Shown piece by piece: positions 53,881-64,000 of a stretch of 64,000 nucleotides of DNA (the first letter of the stretch is position 1; each line of letters opens with the position of its first letter). The translations under genes and the position numbers were made by a program. The stretch spans positions 1-64,000 of the forward strand of contig NZ_JACOII010000039.1 of assembly GCF_016306625.1 (NCBI RefSeq), written 5' to 3'. Under the pieces are notes generated by a model that saw only the letters and a program-made list of their open reading frames with translations, was not told the origin of the DNA and ran no database searches. Source of the stretch: Xenorhabdus lircayensis. GTDB lineage: Bacteria; Pseudomonadota; Gammaproteobacteria; Enterobacterales; Enterobacteriaceae.

Positions 53881-53898
53881 AGTGAATTTTTATTCAAG
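53881..53898. promoter_or_regulatory. ARG box in the argR-mdh intergenic region
   Basis: AGTGAATTTTTATTCAAG fits the operator consensus WNTGAATWWWWATTCANW at the fixed positions, 47 bp upstream of argR. This supports autoregulation. A second properly spaced box on either side is not convincing. The remainder of the 435 bp argR-mdh gap (53835-54269) is AT-rich, with no other feature I can support except the promoters of both genes. Confidence 0.65.
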
Positions 53899-54269
53899 AA
53901 AGAGAAGAAAAAACCAAAATATAGAACATAAATGCATATTCTTCCCATATTACCCTATTGATCGTTAGGGAATTGATAATGTTATTTTTGCTCATTTTTT
54001 TCTGACAGATTAAACATAGTAAATGTATTGTTAATTAAATGGTGTTGTTTGATGAGAAAGGGAAGTGTAAGGTAATCAATTAATTGATTAATGATATAAC
54101 TGGAATAATTCTCAAAAAAGTGTCCGTTATCTCATTAACAGATAAGCCTTTTGTCTAGAATAAAACAACTTTGATGTCCTATCATCAAGCCATTAGGTGG
54201 ATAATCTGGCTGTTAACAGATTGTTTTTAATACGTAGTGATTTACAGCACTCATTTAAGGAGTATCAGG

Positions 54270-55208
54270 ATGAAAGTTGCAGTTCTCGGTGCAGCCGGTG
54301 GTATTGGTCAGGCACTTGCCCTTCTACTCAAGACCCAGCTTCCTTCAGGTTCAGAACTTTCCTTGTATGATATTGCTCCGGTGACCCCAGGTGTGGCAGC
54401 CGATCTGAGCCATATCCCAACGGCAGTGAAAGTCACTGGTTTTGCGGGTGAAGATGCAACCCCTGCACTGGTAGGCGCAGATGTAGTACTGATCTCTGCG
54501 GGCGTGGCACGTAAACCTGGTATGGATCGTTCCGATCTGTTCAATATCAATGCGGGGATCATTCGTAATCTGGTTCAGCAGATTGCCAAAACGTGCCCAA
54601 AAGCACTAATCGGGATTATCACAAACCCAGTCAATACCACCGTGGCAATTGCGGCTGAGGTTCTGAAAAAAGAAGGCGTTTACGATAAGAACCGTCTGTT
54701 TGGTGTGACAACGCTGGATATTATCCGTTCCAACACCTTTATTGCTGAACTGAAAGGCAAGAAACCAGAAGAACTGGAAATTCCGGTGATTGGTGGGCAT
54801 TCAGGCGTGACTATTCTGCCCCTGCTTTCTCAAATTCCAGGTGTTAGCTTCACTGATGAAGAAATTGAAGCATTGACCAAACGTATCCAAAACGCAGGTA
54901 CTGAAGTGGTTGAAGCGAAAGCGGGTGGCGGGTCTGCAACCCTGTCTATGGGACAGGCAGCAGCACGTATGGGGCTTTCTCTGCTCCGTGGTCTGCAAGG
55001 CGAAAGCAACGTTATCGAATGCAGCTATGTTGAAGGTGACGGCAAATATGCCCGTTTCTTCGCTCAACCTGTTCGCGTAGGTAAAAATGGTATCGAAGAA
55101 CGTTTAGATATTGGCAATCTGAGTGATTTTGAACAGAAGTCATTAGATAACATGCTGGATGTTTTGAAGAAGGATATTAAATTGGGCGAAGAATTTATTA
55201 ATGGTTAA
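54270..55208 (+). CDS. mdh: Malate dehydrogenase
   Basis: 312 aa from ATG 54270 ([20 protein letters not shown]), seven bases after AAGGAG. An upstream in-frame ATG (54237) adds non-family residues. NAD-binding [41 protein letters not shown], and catalytic His in [20 protein letters not shown]-cycle enzyme for malate/oxaloacetate. Followed by a strong terminator. Confidence 0.98.
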   Translation: MKVAVLGAAGGIGQALALLLKTQLPSGSELSLYDIAPVTPGVAADLSHIPTAVKVTGFAGEDATPALVGADVVLISAGVARKPGMDRSDLFNINAGIIRNLVQQIAKTCPKALIGIITNPVNTTVAIAAEVLKKEGVYDKNRLFGVTTLDIIRSNTFIAELKGKKPEELEIPVIGGHSGVTILPLLSQIPGVSFTDEEIEALTKRIQNAGTEVVEAKAGGGSATLSMGQAAARMGLSLLRGLQGESNVIECSYVEGDGKYARFFAQPVRVGKNGIEERLDIGNLSDFEQKSLDNMLDVLKKDIKLGEEFING

Positions 55209-55264
55209 TTTGCTTAATTCGTAATTTATTAATATACGAATTAAGTTAAATATATTAGATAACT

Positions 55265-55298
55265 AAAACCGCTAGTTTGAAAATAACTAGCGGTTTTT
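55265..55298 (+). terminator. mdh terminator
   Basis: AAAACCGCTAGTT / AACTAGCGGTTTT stem, seven-base loop, T5 tract. Its A-rich left arm lets it also serve the convergent sfsB gene. Confidence 0.85.
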
Positions 55299-55320
55299 CT
55301 TTGAAGAATTATATTGATAG

Positions 55321-55587
55321 CTAATTATTCTTTTTATCTCGAACTTTTCTTTCTAATAGTTCTCCTGTATGGGGATCGAAATAACGGCTTGGCCATATTT
55401 CAGACGGATGCAATTCTAAGTAATTCGCTATTATCCATTCTCCCTTGGGCCATGGGCGAGAAAGTGTATTCGCCAAAGTTGATGAGCTCAACCCCGCTTC
55501 ACGAGAAACCGCTGCCAGCGTGGTTCCACGTTTACGTAAAGCGGCAATAATATCAGCAGGATGCCAATCCGATTTCATAGAAATCAT
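55321..55587 (-). CDS. sfsB: Ner-like DNA-binding regulator SfsB (Nlp)
   Basis: 88 aa, related to phage Mu Ner. The HTH region DWHPADIIAALRKRGTTLAAVSREAGLSSSTLANTLSRPWPKGE is followed by IWPSRYFDPHTGEL, both matching E. coli SfsB. AAAGGA lies eight bases before ATG 55587; ATG 55578 is an alternative. E. coli SfsB affects maltose genes when overproduced, but its natural role is unclear. It is next to ispB in E. coli. Here two Mu-type HTH genes lie between, and sfsB is divergent from them. Confidence 0.9.
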   Translation of the reverse strand: MISMKSDWHPADIIAALRKRGTTLAAVSREAGLSSSTLANTLSRPWPKGEWIIANYLELHPSEIWPSRYFDPHTGELLERKVRDKKNN

Positions 55588-55774
55588 TTTTTTAATCCTT
55601 TCCTATTAAATTTGAAGCCACATTAGTGGTATAACTAAAGTGTTAGTGTGAAATTAATAACGAACACGAATCTGTTATTAAGAAAATAAAATAACATTAT
55701 TTTTTCTAAAAATATTTCTAATTTTTTCTTAATAACTTCTTTTTTGAACTTGGTTACAAAAATAGAGAAACATT

Positions 55775-56122
55775 ATGAAAAAAGAGTGGTATACGGCAAT
55801 GGAGTTGACCGGTGTAGGCGAGTTACCTAGATCACCACAAGGAGTTAATGCCAGAGCAAAACGTGAAGAATGGTTGAGGCAAAAACGAGCAGGTGTTCAA
55901 GGAAGGGCGATTGAATACCATTACTCTTGTTTTCCTGAATCAACCTTGTCGGCTTTGGAACTTCATGAAACATCAGCGGAATATCAGGTTCAGAGACAAG
56001 ATCCTTTATCCATTTGGGTAAGTGCATTTAATTTACTCACCGAGGAAGAAAAGGAGGTAATTATCGCAGTGATATTACGAGATGGCATAAGAAGTTTTTT
56101 GGAAAAAATCACAGCTACTTGA
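55775..56122 (+). CDS. Mu-type HTH DNA-binding protein, paralog 1
   Basis: 115 aa. Residues 1-65 match the Mu-type HTH domain found in MuA transposase and the Mu c repressor (EWYTAMELTGVGELPRSPQG, VNARAKREEWLRQKRAGVQG, RAIEYHYSCFPE). The C-terminal half (DPLSIWVSAFNLLTEEEKEVIIAVILRDG) is helical and probably mediates oligomerisation, since it resembles the same segment in the next gene. No integrase core is present. It reads divergently from sfsB across 187 bp. It is most likely a domesticated phage regulator; its target is unknown. Confidence 0.8.
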   Translation: MKKEWYTAMELTGVGELPRSPQGVNARAKREEWLRQKRAGVQGRAIEYHYSCFPESTLSALELHETSAEYQVQRQDPLSIWVSAFNLLTEEEKEVIIAVILRDGIRSFLEKITAT

Positions 56123-56133
56123 GGCAGTTTTTG

Positions 56134-56163
56134 AAAAGCCAAATGTTTAAAATTTGGCTTTTT
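56134..56163 (+). terminator. Terminator between the two Mu-type HTH genes
   Basis: AAAAGCCAAAT / ATTTGGCTTTT stem with T5, so the two paralogs are probably separate transcripts or only partly coupled. Confidence 0.75.
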
Positions 56164-56197
56164 CTTCACTGTTCCAGTACAAAGCGAGGAGAAAGAG

Positions 56198-56578
56198 ATG
56201 AAAAAAGAATGGTATTCTGCAAAGGAACTCATCGGCCTCGCAGGGCTGCCATCGTCTCCCCAAGGAGTTAATCTGATGGCAAGACGCGAGGGCTGGGAAC
56301 AACGGCGTAAGCGTGGAGTGCAGGGAAAGGCACTCGAATATAGTGTCAGCAGTTTGCCTGAAGAAGTTCTGAATGTACTGACTGTCAGTGAACATTCAGT
56401 CGAGTATTACCGGAATAAACGACAGGACCCATTTATGATTTGGGTGGAAGCGTACTATCAGTTGACCAAATCCGAAAGGGAACGAATGGTTAAGTTCATT
56501 TTGAGAAAAGGGCTCGCTAGCCTTGTCCAATACGTAGGAATTCAAGAGTTTGATAGTAAAGACAGTATCCCAGATTGA
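56198..56578 (+). CDS. Mu-type HTH DNA-binding protein, paralog 2
   Basis: 126 aa, clearly a tandem duplicate of the preceding gene. Shared blocks: MKKEWYSAKELIGLAGLPSS, PQGVNLMARREGW, KRGVQGKALEYSVSSLPEEV, and a matching C-terminal segment RQDPFMIWVEAYYQLTKSE. AGGAGA and AGAG lie before the ATG. The paralogs have diverged well beyond recent duplication, so both are probably kept by selection. Function is unrecognised beyond DNA binding. It is convergent with ispB. Confidence 0.8.
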   Translation: MKKEWYSAKELIGLAGLPSSPQGVNLMARREGWEQRRKRGVQGKALEYSVSSLPEEVLNVLTVSEHSVEYYRNKRQDPFMIWVEAYYQLTKSERERMVKFILRKGLASLVQYVGIQEFDSKDSIPD

Positions 56579-56594
56579 ACAATCTGGGATACTG
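56563..56594. terminator. Bidirectional hairpin between paralog 2 and ispB
   Basis: CAGTATCCCAGATT / AATCTGGGATACTG, a perfect 14 bp stem with a GAAC loop overlapping the paralog 2 stop codon. T-run is weak. Confidence 0.6.
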
Positions 56595-56606
56595 ATTGAT
56601 TTCGGC

Positions 56607-57578
56607 TCAGGAAAGTCGCTGTACGGCGACATGGGCTAACCCCACAAGGGCCGCCTTGTATGGAGTGTCTTCCAGTATTTGCAACGCTGAAATGGCCTTA
56701 TCCGCTTCTTCTTCCGCACGTTGGCGGGTGTATTTAAGTGAACCACATTGTTTCATTGTTGCTAGTACGGTATCCAATAAATGGCGGCCATTTCCTTTCT
56801 CAATGGCACCGCGTATCAGTGCGGACTGTTCCGGTGTTCCATGGTTCATGGCGTGCAGAAGGGGTAATGTGGGTTTGCCTTCATTGAGGTCGTCCCCTGT
56901 ATTCTTACCGAGCGTGCTGTTATCTGAATCATAATCAAGCAGATCATCAATTAACTGAAACGCAGTGCCAAGGTAACGGCCATAATCACGCAGTGCTATT
57001 TCTTGCTCAGGGGTTGCATTGGCGAGAATGGCTGCTGAATGTGCAGCGACTTCAAACAGGCGGGCCGTTTTACTATAAATGACGCGCATATAATCATCTT
57101 CTGAGATATCAGGATCATTACAGTTCATCAACTGCATCACCTCACCTTCAGCAATGACATTTGTAGCGTCAGACATCAGTTTTAATACGCGCATGGAGTC
57201 AAGGCCGGTCATCATCTGAAATGAGCGCGTATAGATAAAATCGCCCACAAGGACACTGGCTGCATTGCCATAAATGGAGTTGGCCGTTGCCTTGCCACGG
57301 CGCATGTCAGATTCATCAACGACATCATCATGCAACAATGTTGCAGTGTGAATAAATTCAATCAAGGCAGCAACTTTGATGTGTTTTTCTTCTTCGCAAT
57401 GCAGCGCTTTGCCAGCCAGTACTGCAATCATTGGGCGAATACGCTTTCCACCGCCGCTGATAATGTAGTAACCAAGTTGGTTGATCAGCGCAACGTCAGA
57501 ATTTAATTGGTTAAGAATGGTTTCATTAACCGCTGCCATATCATCAGCGGTGAGCTTCATTATCGATTCTAAATTCAT
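56607..57578 (-). CDS. ispB: Octaprenyl diphosphate synthase
   Basis: 323 aa trans-polyprenyl synthase that makes the ubiquinone/menaquinone side chain. First Asp-rich motif LLHDDVVDESDMRRG; second FQLIDDLLDYDSD; GGKRIRPM marks the substrate-binding region. Length matches E. coli (323). It is divergent from rplU across a 250 bp promoter region. Confidence 0.96.
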   Translation of the reverse strand: MNLESIMKLTADDMAAVNETILNQLNSDVALINQLGYYIISGGGKRIRPMIAVLAGKALHCEEEKHIKVAALIEFIHTATLLHDDVVDESDMRRGKATANSIYGNAASVLVGDFIYTRSFQMMTGLDSMRVLKLMSDATNVIAEGEVMQLMNCNDPDISEDDYMRVIYSKTARLFEVAAHSAAILANATPEQEIALRDYGRYLGTAFQLIDDLLDYDSDNSTLGKNTGDDLNEGKPTLPLLHAMNHGTPEQSALIRGAIEKGNGRHLLDTVLATMKQCGSLKYTRQRAEEEADKAISALQILEDTPYKAALVGLAHVAVQRLS

Positions 57579-57725
57579 GTTTTGGCTTTGGGCTCCGATG
57601 CAGAGCTGTACTCATTAATTAGCATATCAATAGATATCACGATATATCGATTGTACTTGAAAAACCGTTCAAATAAATGACAATTGAAAAACTCCGTTTT
57701 TTTCTCATCTGTTCTAATTCTGCAC

Positions 57726-57754
57726 TTGTCTTCCAAGCGGTTTTTGCGTAGAAT
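57726..57754 (+). promoter_or_regulatory. Promoter of rplU-rpmA
   Basis: TTGTCT (57726-57731), 17 bp spacer, TAGAAT (57749-57754), followed by the GC-rich discriminator TCGCGCCC. About 75 bp of leader precedes rplU. Confidence 0.65.
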
Positions 57755-57828
57755 TCGCGCCCTATTGTGAATATTTTATAGCGCGCTCTGGGAAGAATTT
57801 TAGGGGGTGCGCGGAAAGCGGAGTTTAT

Positions 57829-58137
57829 ATGTACGCAGTTTTCCAAAGTGGTGGTAAACAACACCGAGTAAGCGAAGGCCAAACAATTCGCTTGGAAAAG
57901 CTGGACATCGCAACAGGTGAAACTGTTGAGTTTGACCAGGTGCTGATGGTCGCTAATGGCGAAGATATCAAAATCGGCGCTCCAGTAGTTGAAGGCGTTA
58001 AAATTAAAGCTGAAGTTGTTGCTCACGGTCGTGGCGAGAAAATTAAAATCGTTAAGTTTCGTCGTCGTAAACACAGCCGTAAACAGCAGGGCCACCGTCA
58101 GTGGTTCACCGATGTTAAAATCACTGGCATCGCTTAA
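57829..58137 (+). CDS. rplU: 50S ribosomal protein L21
   Basis: 102 aa. [20 protein letters not shown], then [20 protein letters not shown] and KITGIA are typical. It binds 23S rRNA domain V with L20. First gene of the rplU-rpmA unit. Confidence 0.98.
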   Translation: MYAVFQSGGKQHRVSEGQTIRLEKLDIATGETVEFDQVLMVANGEDIKIGAPVVEGVKIKAEVVAHGRGEKIKIVKFRRRKHSRKQQGHRQWFTDVKITGIA

Positions 58138-58145
58138 GATTTTAG

Positions 58146-58415
<270 letters not shown>

Positions 58416-58427
58416 TTTTTTTTTTGA

Positions 58428-59726
<1,299 letters not shown>

Positions 59727-59752
59727 TCTTCATGTAAGACGTCGAATATGAC

Positions 59753-59783
59753 AAAAGGGCGCTACTTTTTTAGCGCCCTTTTT
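59753..59783. terminator. Bidirectional terminator between obgE and dacB
   Basis: AAAAGGGCGCTA / TAGCGCCCTTTT stem with T-rich loop, T5 on the + strand and A4 (T4 on the minus strand) on the left. Confidence 0.85.
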
Positions 59784-59801
59784 CCGTTTAACCGTTTTTG
59801 A

Positions 59802-61250
59802 TTAATGATTCTGGTATAACGATTTATATAAATGATTTTCGAAACGCGTCAATAGAACACGACGGGTTCGTTGATCTTCGGGGGAAACTGAGTAAGTAGA
59901 GATAAATTGGACGAAAGCGATTTGCTGTCCGCTGGTGGCAGTGATAAACCCGGCAAGATTATAAACTCCTTGCAATGACCCCGTTTTGGCAAATACCTTA
60001 CCATCCACACCTGCTTCGTGCAGTCCAGGGCGATAAGCCAAAGTACCATCATATCCTGACCGAGGCAGCATGGAGATGAAATCTAGTTCATCATTATGTA
60101 GAGCAATAAATTGCAATATCTCCATCATGGTTGCAGGTGTAATTAAATTGTGGCGTGAAAGGCCTGAGCCATCCACCATGACGGTATTGCCTAAATCAAT
60201 GCCGGCTTTTTGTTTCAAAATCTGACGAACTGCATCAGAGCCTGCCCGCCATGTCCCGGGAACGTTAAAATAGCGGTGGCCAAGGGTACGAAAGAGGGTA
60301 TCCGCAATCATGTTATCTGACTTTTTCAACATGATTTTTAGCATATTATGTAACGGTATTGATTGATTCAGGGCGAGGATCTTTTTGGGTTGCTCAGGAA
60401 TCGATTGGCGTCGTATATGACCTCTTAATTCAATACCTGCAATACTCAGTTCATTTTTCAGAATCGTACCGGCATAACTGGCACCATTCTGGATGGCGAA
60501 TGCCAATGGGAGTGGTTCATCACGCTGAGTGAGGCAGCCTGTGAGGGTATATCGGTTCAATTCACCTGAAGTGACATCAAGTTCGCAGTATTTTGCTTCT
60601 GGTGAGCCTTTGGCTAAAGTTTTTACTTCACTGAGTACATTAACAGGATAAAAAGAGGGAGCACGGACAAATGCTAGTTCACCGGGTTGCTCTGAGCTGT
60701 AAAGTGAAACCGAAAAGCAGTTTTTATCCACAATTGCGGCGGCTGGAGGGGCGCTGAAACACTGGGTCATGTCGTTCCATACCCAGCCAGGCGCTTTATC
60801 GTGGCTGGCGAAAATTGAAATGTCTATGACGAGGTCGCCATCAATTTGTTTTATGCCGGATTGTTTTAATGCCTCAACCATATTGCGCAGTTGCGAACGT
60901 GTGAGCATCGGATCGCCTACAAAGCGAGCCGTCAGATTACCTTCTAATACGCCATCCGAGATATTCGCATCACTTTCCAGTGTTGTTACAAAATGGTAAT
61001 CCTTACCAAGCTGTAGCAGGGCTGCCAATGCCGTCACAATTTTCTGCGTACTTGCAGGTAATGCCATTTGTTGTCCGTGATAATCAATTAAGGGGTTTTT
61101 TGCGCCAACTTTTTGGGCGATAAATAAGGCATTAGTCCCCGCAGGCAAATATTGAGCGCTTTCTTCGATTAAAGAGGCATTTGCACTGAAAACACTCAGG
61201 CTCAAACTGAGCATACAAGCTATTCTGCTGGTAATTTTTAAAAGAGCCAT
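59802..61250 (-). CDS. dacB: D-alanyl-D-alanine carboxypeptidase/endopeptidase DacB (PBP4)
   Basis: 482 aa from ATG 61250, which begins a proper signal peptide (MALLKITSRIACMLSLSLSV, cut after ANA). The longer frame to 61346 is not family-like. Class C PBP motifs: SxxK in LPASTQKIVTAL, SxN in KKSDNMIAD, KTG in FAKTGSLQGVYN. The ~160-residue insert typical of PBP4 sits between the first two. It trims and cleaves periplasmic peptidoglycan crosslinks. Divergent from greA. Confidence 0.93.
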   Translation of the reverse strand: MALLKITSRIACMLSLSLSVFSANASLIEESAQYLPAGTNALFIAQKVGAKNPLIDYHGQQMALPASTQKIVTALAALLQLGKDYHFVTTLESDANISDGVLEGNLTARFVGDPMLTRSQLRNMVEALKQSGIKQIDGDLVIDISIFASHDKAPGWVWNDMTQCFSAPPAAAIVDKNCFSVSLYSSEQPGELAFVRAPSFYPVNVLSEVKTLAKGSPEAKYCELDVTSGELNRYTLTGCLTQRDEPLPLAFAIQNGASYAGTILKNELSIAGIELRGHIRRQSIPEQPKKILALNQSIPLHNMLKIMLKKSDNMIADTLFRTLGHRYFNVPGTWRAGSDAVRQILKQKAGIDLGNTVMVDGSGLSRHNLITPATMMEILQFIALHNDELDFISMLPRSGYDGTLAYRPGLHEAGVDGKVFAKTGSLQGVYNLAGFITATSGQQIAFVQFISTYSVSPEDQRTRRVLLTRFENHLYKSLYQNH

Positions 61251-61523
61251 AGATCTCGCATATGAAGGTGGATGTATTTCAATAATATTTGTATTAATAA
61301 TACTAAGGTGCAATTCAGGGAAAAGTAAACGATGATCCATCATCAACTCTACGTTAGAATGATAGATTAGCAGGTAAAATATGTATGTGAACTTCAGATT
61401 ATGCTGGGTTTACACTCCTTTTATTGTCTGGAGGCCCGCCTGATAGGGTGTGCTCATTGTGCTGTTATTACAAAAATCAGGAAGATGTTGTTTGGGCTTA
61501 GGATTGATTTAGAGGTTTGATAA

Positions 61524-62000
61524 ATGAAACAAATTCCGATGACGGTACGTGGCGCGGATAAATTGCGCGAAGAATTAGAACATTTGAAAAATGTACGTCG
61601 CCCTCAAATTATTACCGCAATCGCTGATGCGCGTGAGCACGGTGATTTGAAAGAGAATGCGGAATATCATGCCGCTCGTGAGCAGCAGGGCTTCTGCGAA
61701 GGTCGTATTCAGGAGATTGAGGCCAAACTTTCCAATGCACAGGTGATTGATGTCACGAAGATGACCAACAACGGTCGTGTGATCTTTGGGGCAACGGTAA
61801 AGGTACTGAATGTGGACTCAAATGAAGAGCAAACTTACCGTATCGTGGGTGATGATGAAGCGAATATCAAAGAAAATCTTCTTTCTGTGAATTCACCGAT
61901 TGCCCGTGGCCTGATTGGTAAAGAAGCGGATGATGTTGTTGTGATCACCACGCCTGGCGGTCAAGTAGAATACGAAGTTTTGAACGTGGATTATCTCTAA
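61524..62000 (+). CDS. greA: Transcription elongation factor GreA
   Basis: 158 aa. The N-terminal antiparallel coiled coil (residues 1-75) holds the acidic tip residues in [19 protein letters not shown]. The C-terminal FKBP-like domain includes [20 protein letters not shown] and [14 protein letters not shown]. It rescues backtracked RNA polymerase. The 273 bp divergent region with dacB contains its leader; a known greA-leader RNA exists in E. coli, but I could not show it here. Confidence 0.97.
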   Translation: MKQIPMTVRGADKLREELEHLKNVRRPQIITAIADAREHGDLKENAEYHAAREQQGFCEGRIQEIEAKLSNAQVIDVTKMTNNGRVIFGATVKVLNVDSNEEQTYRIVGDDEANIKENLLSVNSPIARGLIGKEADDVVVITTPGGQVEYEVLNVDYL

Positions 62001-62040
62001 TAAATACCATGGCAATCGGCTCTCACGTTGCCATGGAAGA

Positions 62041-62066
62041 AAAAAAGGCCAAACTTGGCCTTTTTT
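62041..62066. terminator. Bidirectional terminator between greA and yhbY
   Basis: AAAAAAGGCCAA / TTGGCCTTTTTT stem with a two-base centre; serves both convergent genes. Confidence 0.85.
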
Positions 62067-62110
62067 ATCATGGTAAATAAATATGGCACTTTTGTATAAA
62101 TATGCCGTGA

Positions 62111-62404
62111 TTATTTAGGTAGACTAATCTTGCGTTCTTTCGATGGACGGTAGAGAACTAGTATTTTCCCAATAATTTGCACATTATGTGCACCAGTTTC
62201 ACGAACAATCGCTTCAGCGATCAAAGTTTTGATTTCGCGGTCTTCGCCCGCTACTTTGACTTTGATAAGCTCGTGATGCGAAAGAGTTTGTTCTATTTCA
62301 GCCAATACGCCTTCGGTCAGCCCGTTGTTGCCGATCATAACGACAGGCTTTAATGAATGAGCGAGGCTTTTCAGGTATTGGACTTGTTTCTTGTTAAGAG
62401 TCAT
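62111..62404 (-). CDS. yhbY: Ribosome assembly RNA-binding protein YhbY
   Basis: 97 aa CRS1-YhbY (CRM) domain protein from ATG 62404 (MTLNKKQVQYLKSLAHSLKP), matching the E. coli length. An ATG at 62437 would add 11 residues; neither start has a clear ribosome-binding site. GxxG-like motif MIGNNGLTEGV, and VLYRPSKERKISLP at the end. Associates with pre-50S particles. Divergent from rlmE. Confidence 0.93.
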   Translation of the reverse strand: MTLNKKQVQYLKSLAHSLKPVVMIGNNGLTEGVLAEIEQTLSHHELIKVKVAGEDREIKTLIAEAIVRETGAHNVQIIGKILVLYRPSKERKISLPK

Positions 62405-62538
62405 CGTTTTTTGCTTAGTTGGGATTGAAAACGACATATTCTACCGCCATCTCATATCTATCACCATAAAAGTGTGGTGTGGTTTGATATGAGATCGCAA
62501 AAAAACAAGGCTCTCTATTAGTATAGTTGGAAATAACA

Positions 62539-63168
62539 ATGGCCAATAAAAAACGTTCAGCAAGCTCAAGTCGCTGGTTACAGGAGCATTTTAGTGATAA
62601 ATATGTTCTTCAGGCGCAGAAAAAAGGGCTTCGCTCTCGCGCTTGGTTTAAACTTGATGAGATACAGCAAAGCGACAAAATCTTTAAACCGGGCATGACC
62701 GTTGTTGATTTAGGCGCTGCTCCGGGGGGGTGGTCTCAATACGTAGTCAGTCAGATTGGCAATAGCGGGCGAGTGATCGCTTGTGATCTTCTGCCAATGG
62801 ATCCGATAGTTGGGGTCGATTTCCTTCAAGGGGATTTTCGTGATGAACTTGTATTGAAAACATTGCTTGAGAGAGTTGGTGATAATAAAGTCCAGGTCGT
62901 CATGTCGGATATGGCTCCCAATATGAGTGGGACCCCCGAGGTCGATATTCCCCGATCCATGTATCTGATTGAATTAGCGTTGGGTATGTGTCGTGATGTG
63001 CTGGCCCCTGGGGGTAGTTTTGTCGTCAAAGTGTTTCAGGGAGAGGGCTTTGATGAATACCTGAGGGAAATACGCTCCCTTTTTACGAAGATAAAAATTC
63101 GTAAACCAGAAGCTTCGCGGGCACGATCACGTGAAGTATACATTGTAGCGACAGGGCGGAAAGTGTAG
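62539..63168 (+). CDS. rlmE: 23S rRNA (uridine2552-2'-O)-methyltransferase
   Basis: 209 aa from ATG 62539 ([20 protein letters not shown]). Rossmann SAM-binding motif [16 protein letters not shown] and catalytic K-D-K-E residues in [35 protein letters not shown] and REVYIV. It methylates U2552 in the A loop, a late 50S assembly step. It precedes ftsH as in E. coli. Confidence 0.97.
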   Translation: MANKKRSASSSRWLQEHFSDKYVLQAQKKGLRSRAWFKLDEIQQSDKIFKPGMTVVDLGAAPGGWSQYVVSQIGNSGRVIACDLLPMDPIVGVDFLQGDFRDELVLKTLLERVGDNKVQVVMSDMAPNMSGTPEVDIPRSMYLIELALGMCRDVLAPGGSFVVKVFQGEGFDEYLREIRSLFTKIKIRKPEASRARSREVYIVATGRKV

Positions 63169-63216
63169 TACCCTGACTACTATTTGTTAACACAGTTGTA
63201 ATATGAGGTTAATCCC

Positions 63217-64000
63217 TTGAGTGACATGGCGAAAAACCTGATTCTCTGGTTAGTCATCGCAGTTGTCTTGATGTTATTGTTCCAGAGTTTTGGTCCCGGC
63301 GATTCTAGTGGTCGTAGGGTGGATTACTCTAACTTCATCAATGAGATATCGCAGAATCAAGTAAGCGAAGTACGTATTTCGGGTCGTGACATTGATTTCA
63401 CTAAGAAAGACAACGGTGGAAAATACAGCACTTATATGCCTATTCAGGATGAGAAGCTGCTGGATACCCTACTCAATAAACAGGTAAAAGTTATTGGTGA
63501 ACCACCAGAACAACAAGGCCTGTTGGCGACTCTCTTCATTTCATGGTTCCCAATGCTACTGCTGATTGGCGTCTGGATCTTCTTTATGCGCCAAATGCAA
63601 GGCGGTGGCGGTAAAGGGGCAATGTCTTTTGGTAAAAGCAAAGCCCGCATGTTGACAGAAGATCAGATTAAAACCACGTTTGCCGATGTTGCTGGTTGTG
63701 ACGAAGCAAAAGAAGAAGTGGGTGAATTAGTTGAGTATCTGCGCGAACCCGGCCGTTTCCAAAAACTCGGCGGTAAGATCCCGAAAGGCATTTTGATGGT
63801 TGGCCCTCCAGGTACCGGTAAAACGCTGCTGGCAAAAGCCATTGCAGGTGAGGCGAAAGTGCCTTTCTTTACTATCTCCGGTTCTGATTTCGTCGAAATG
63901 TTCGTTGGTGTGGGTGCTTCCCGTGTTCGTGACATGTTCGAACAGGCGAAGAAAGCCGCACCTTGCATCATCTTTATTGACGAAATTGATGCAGTAGGCC
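63217..64000 (+). CDS. ftsH: ATP-dependent zinc metalloprotease FtsH (5' part)
   Basis: First 261 codons; the gene runs off the window. TTG 63217 (MSDMAKNL) has an AGG-containing site eight bases upstream. ATG 63226 gives the processed-type start [22 protein letters not shown]1, a periplasmic domain (~25-95), TM2 ([18 protein letters not shown]), then the AAA domain with Walker [14 protein letters not shown], pore loop FVEMFVGVG and Walker [13 protein letters not shown] are visible; the zinc protease domain is outside. Partner of HflKC. Confidence 0.96.
   Translation, partial: MSDMAKNLILWLVIAVVLMLLFQSFGPGDSSGRRVDYSNFINEISQNQVSEVRISGRDIDFTKKDNGGKYSTYMPIQDEKLLDTLLNKQVKVIGEPPEQQGLLATLFISWFPMLLLIGVWIFFMRQMQGGGGKGAMSFGKSKARMLTEDQIKTTFADVAGCDEAKEEVGELVEYLREPGRFQKLGGKIPKGILMVGPPGTGKTLLAKAIAGEAKVPFFTISGSDFVEMFVGVGASRVRDMFEQAKKAAPCIIFIDEIDAVG

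Noticed and set aside
55321-56578. Prophage or Mu-like transposable phage
   Set aside because: Only three small regulators are present; no transposase core, portal, capsid, tail or end sequences.
61380-61523. greA leader RNA (GraL-like)
   Set aside because: The leader exists, but I could not show the characteristic terminator structures.

Overview
The window is chromosomal DNA of a moderately AT-rich member of the Enterobacterales. Almost every gene has a close E. coli counterpart, and the order follows the E. coli 94-96 min segment: mscM-psd-rsgA-orn-tRNA-Gly-queG-tsaE-amiB-mutL-miaA-hfq-hflX-hflKC-purA-nsrR-rnr-rlmB-rpsF-priB-rpsR-rplI-fklB-cysQ-ytfJKL-msrA-tamAB-ytfP-ppa-fbp-mpl. It then joins the 72-73 min segment: argR-mdh-sfsB-ispB-rplU-rpmA-obgE-dacB-greA-yhbY-rlmE-ftsH. 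Base composition, accessory content and repeat style suggest a Xenorhabdus/Photorhabdus-type organism (Morganellaceae). That genus-level guess is inference.

Layout. 1-8.7 kb: a leftward MFS/MocR gene pair, then mscM-psd-rsgA facing orn. 8.8-16.7 kb: the tRNA-Gly(GCC) hot spot. Two tRNAs stand together. A third, with its own copy of the promoter, lies 4.3 kb further on, beyond a large 2-oxoacid (indolepyruvate-type) oxidoreductase gene. Then come decayed tryptophanase and IS1-type transposase fragments, an HpaB-type flavin monooxygenase gene, a Tyr/His-rich small ORF, and a cluster of DnaA boxes with an IHF consensus that looks like the datA locus. 16.7-31.8 kb: queuosine and tRNA modification, cell-wall amidase, mismatch repair, Hfq, HflX/HflKC, purine synthesis, NsrR and RNase R. 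32-34.4 kb: rlmB and the rpsF-priB-rpsR-rplI ribosomal operon. 34.8-46.5 kb: fklB, cysQ, ytfJ/K/L, msrA, the TamA/TamB outer-membrane assembly pair, ytfP and ppa. 46.8-50.3 kb: an intimin/invasin-like inverse autotransporter where E. coli carries a sugar ABC transporter. 50.7-55.2 kb: fbp, mpl, argR and mdh. 55.3-56.6 kb: a Ner-like regulator (sfsB) divergent from two paralogous Mu-type HTH genes. 56.6-64 kb: ispB, ribosomal proteins L21/L27, obgE, dacB, greA, yhbY, rlmE and the start of ftsH.

Most genes are housekeeping. The points of interest are the tRNA-Gly/datA region, the structured leader before hflK, the Mu-like regulator trio, a CsoR/RcnR-style palindrome before rlmB, a shortened cysteine loop in NsrR, and repeated in-frame 15-18 nt micro-duplications. 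No CRISPR array, complete prophage, intact insertion sequence or rRNA was seen.
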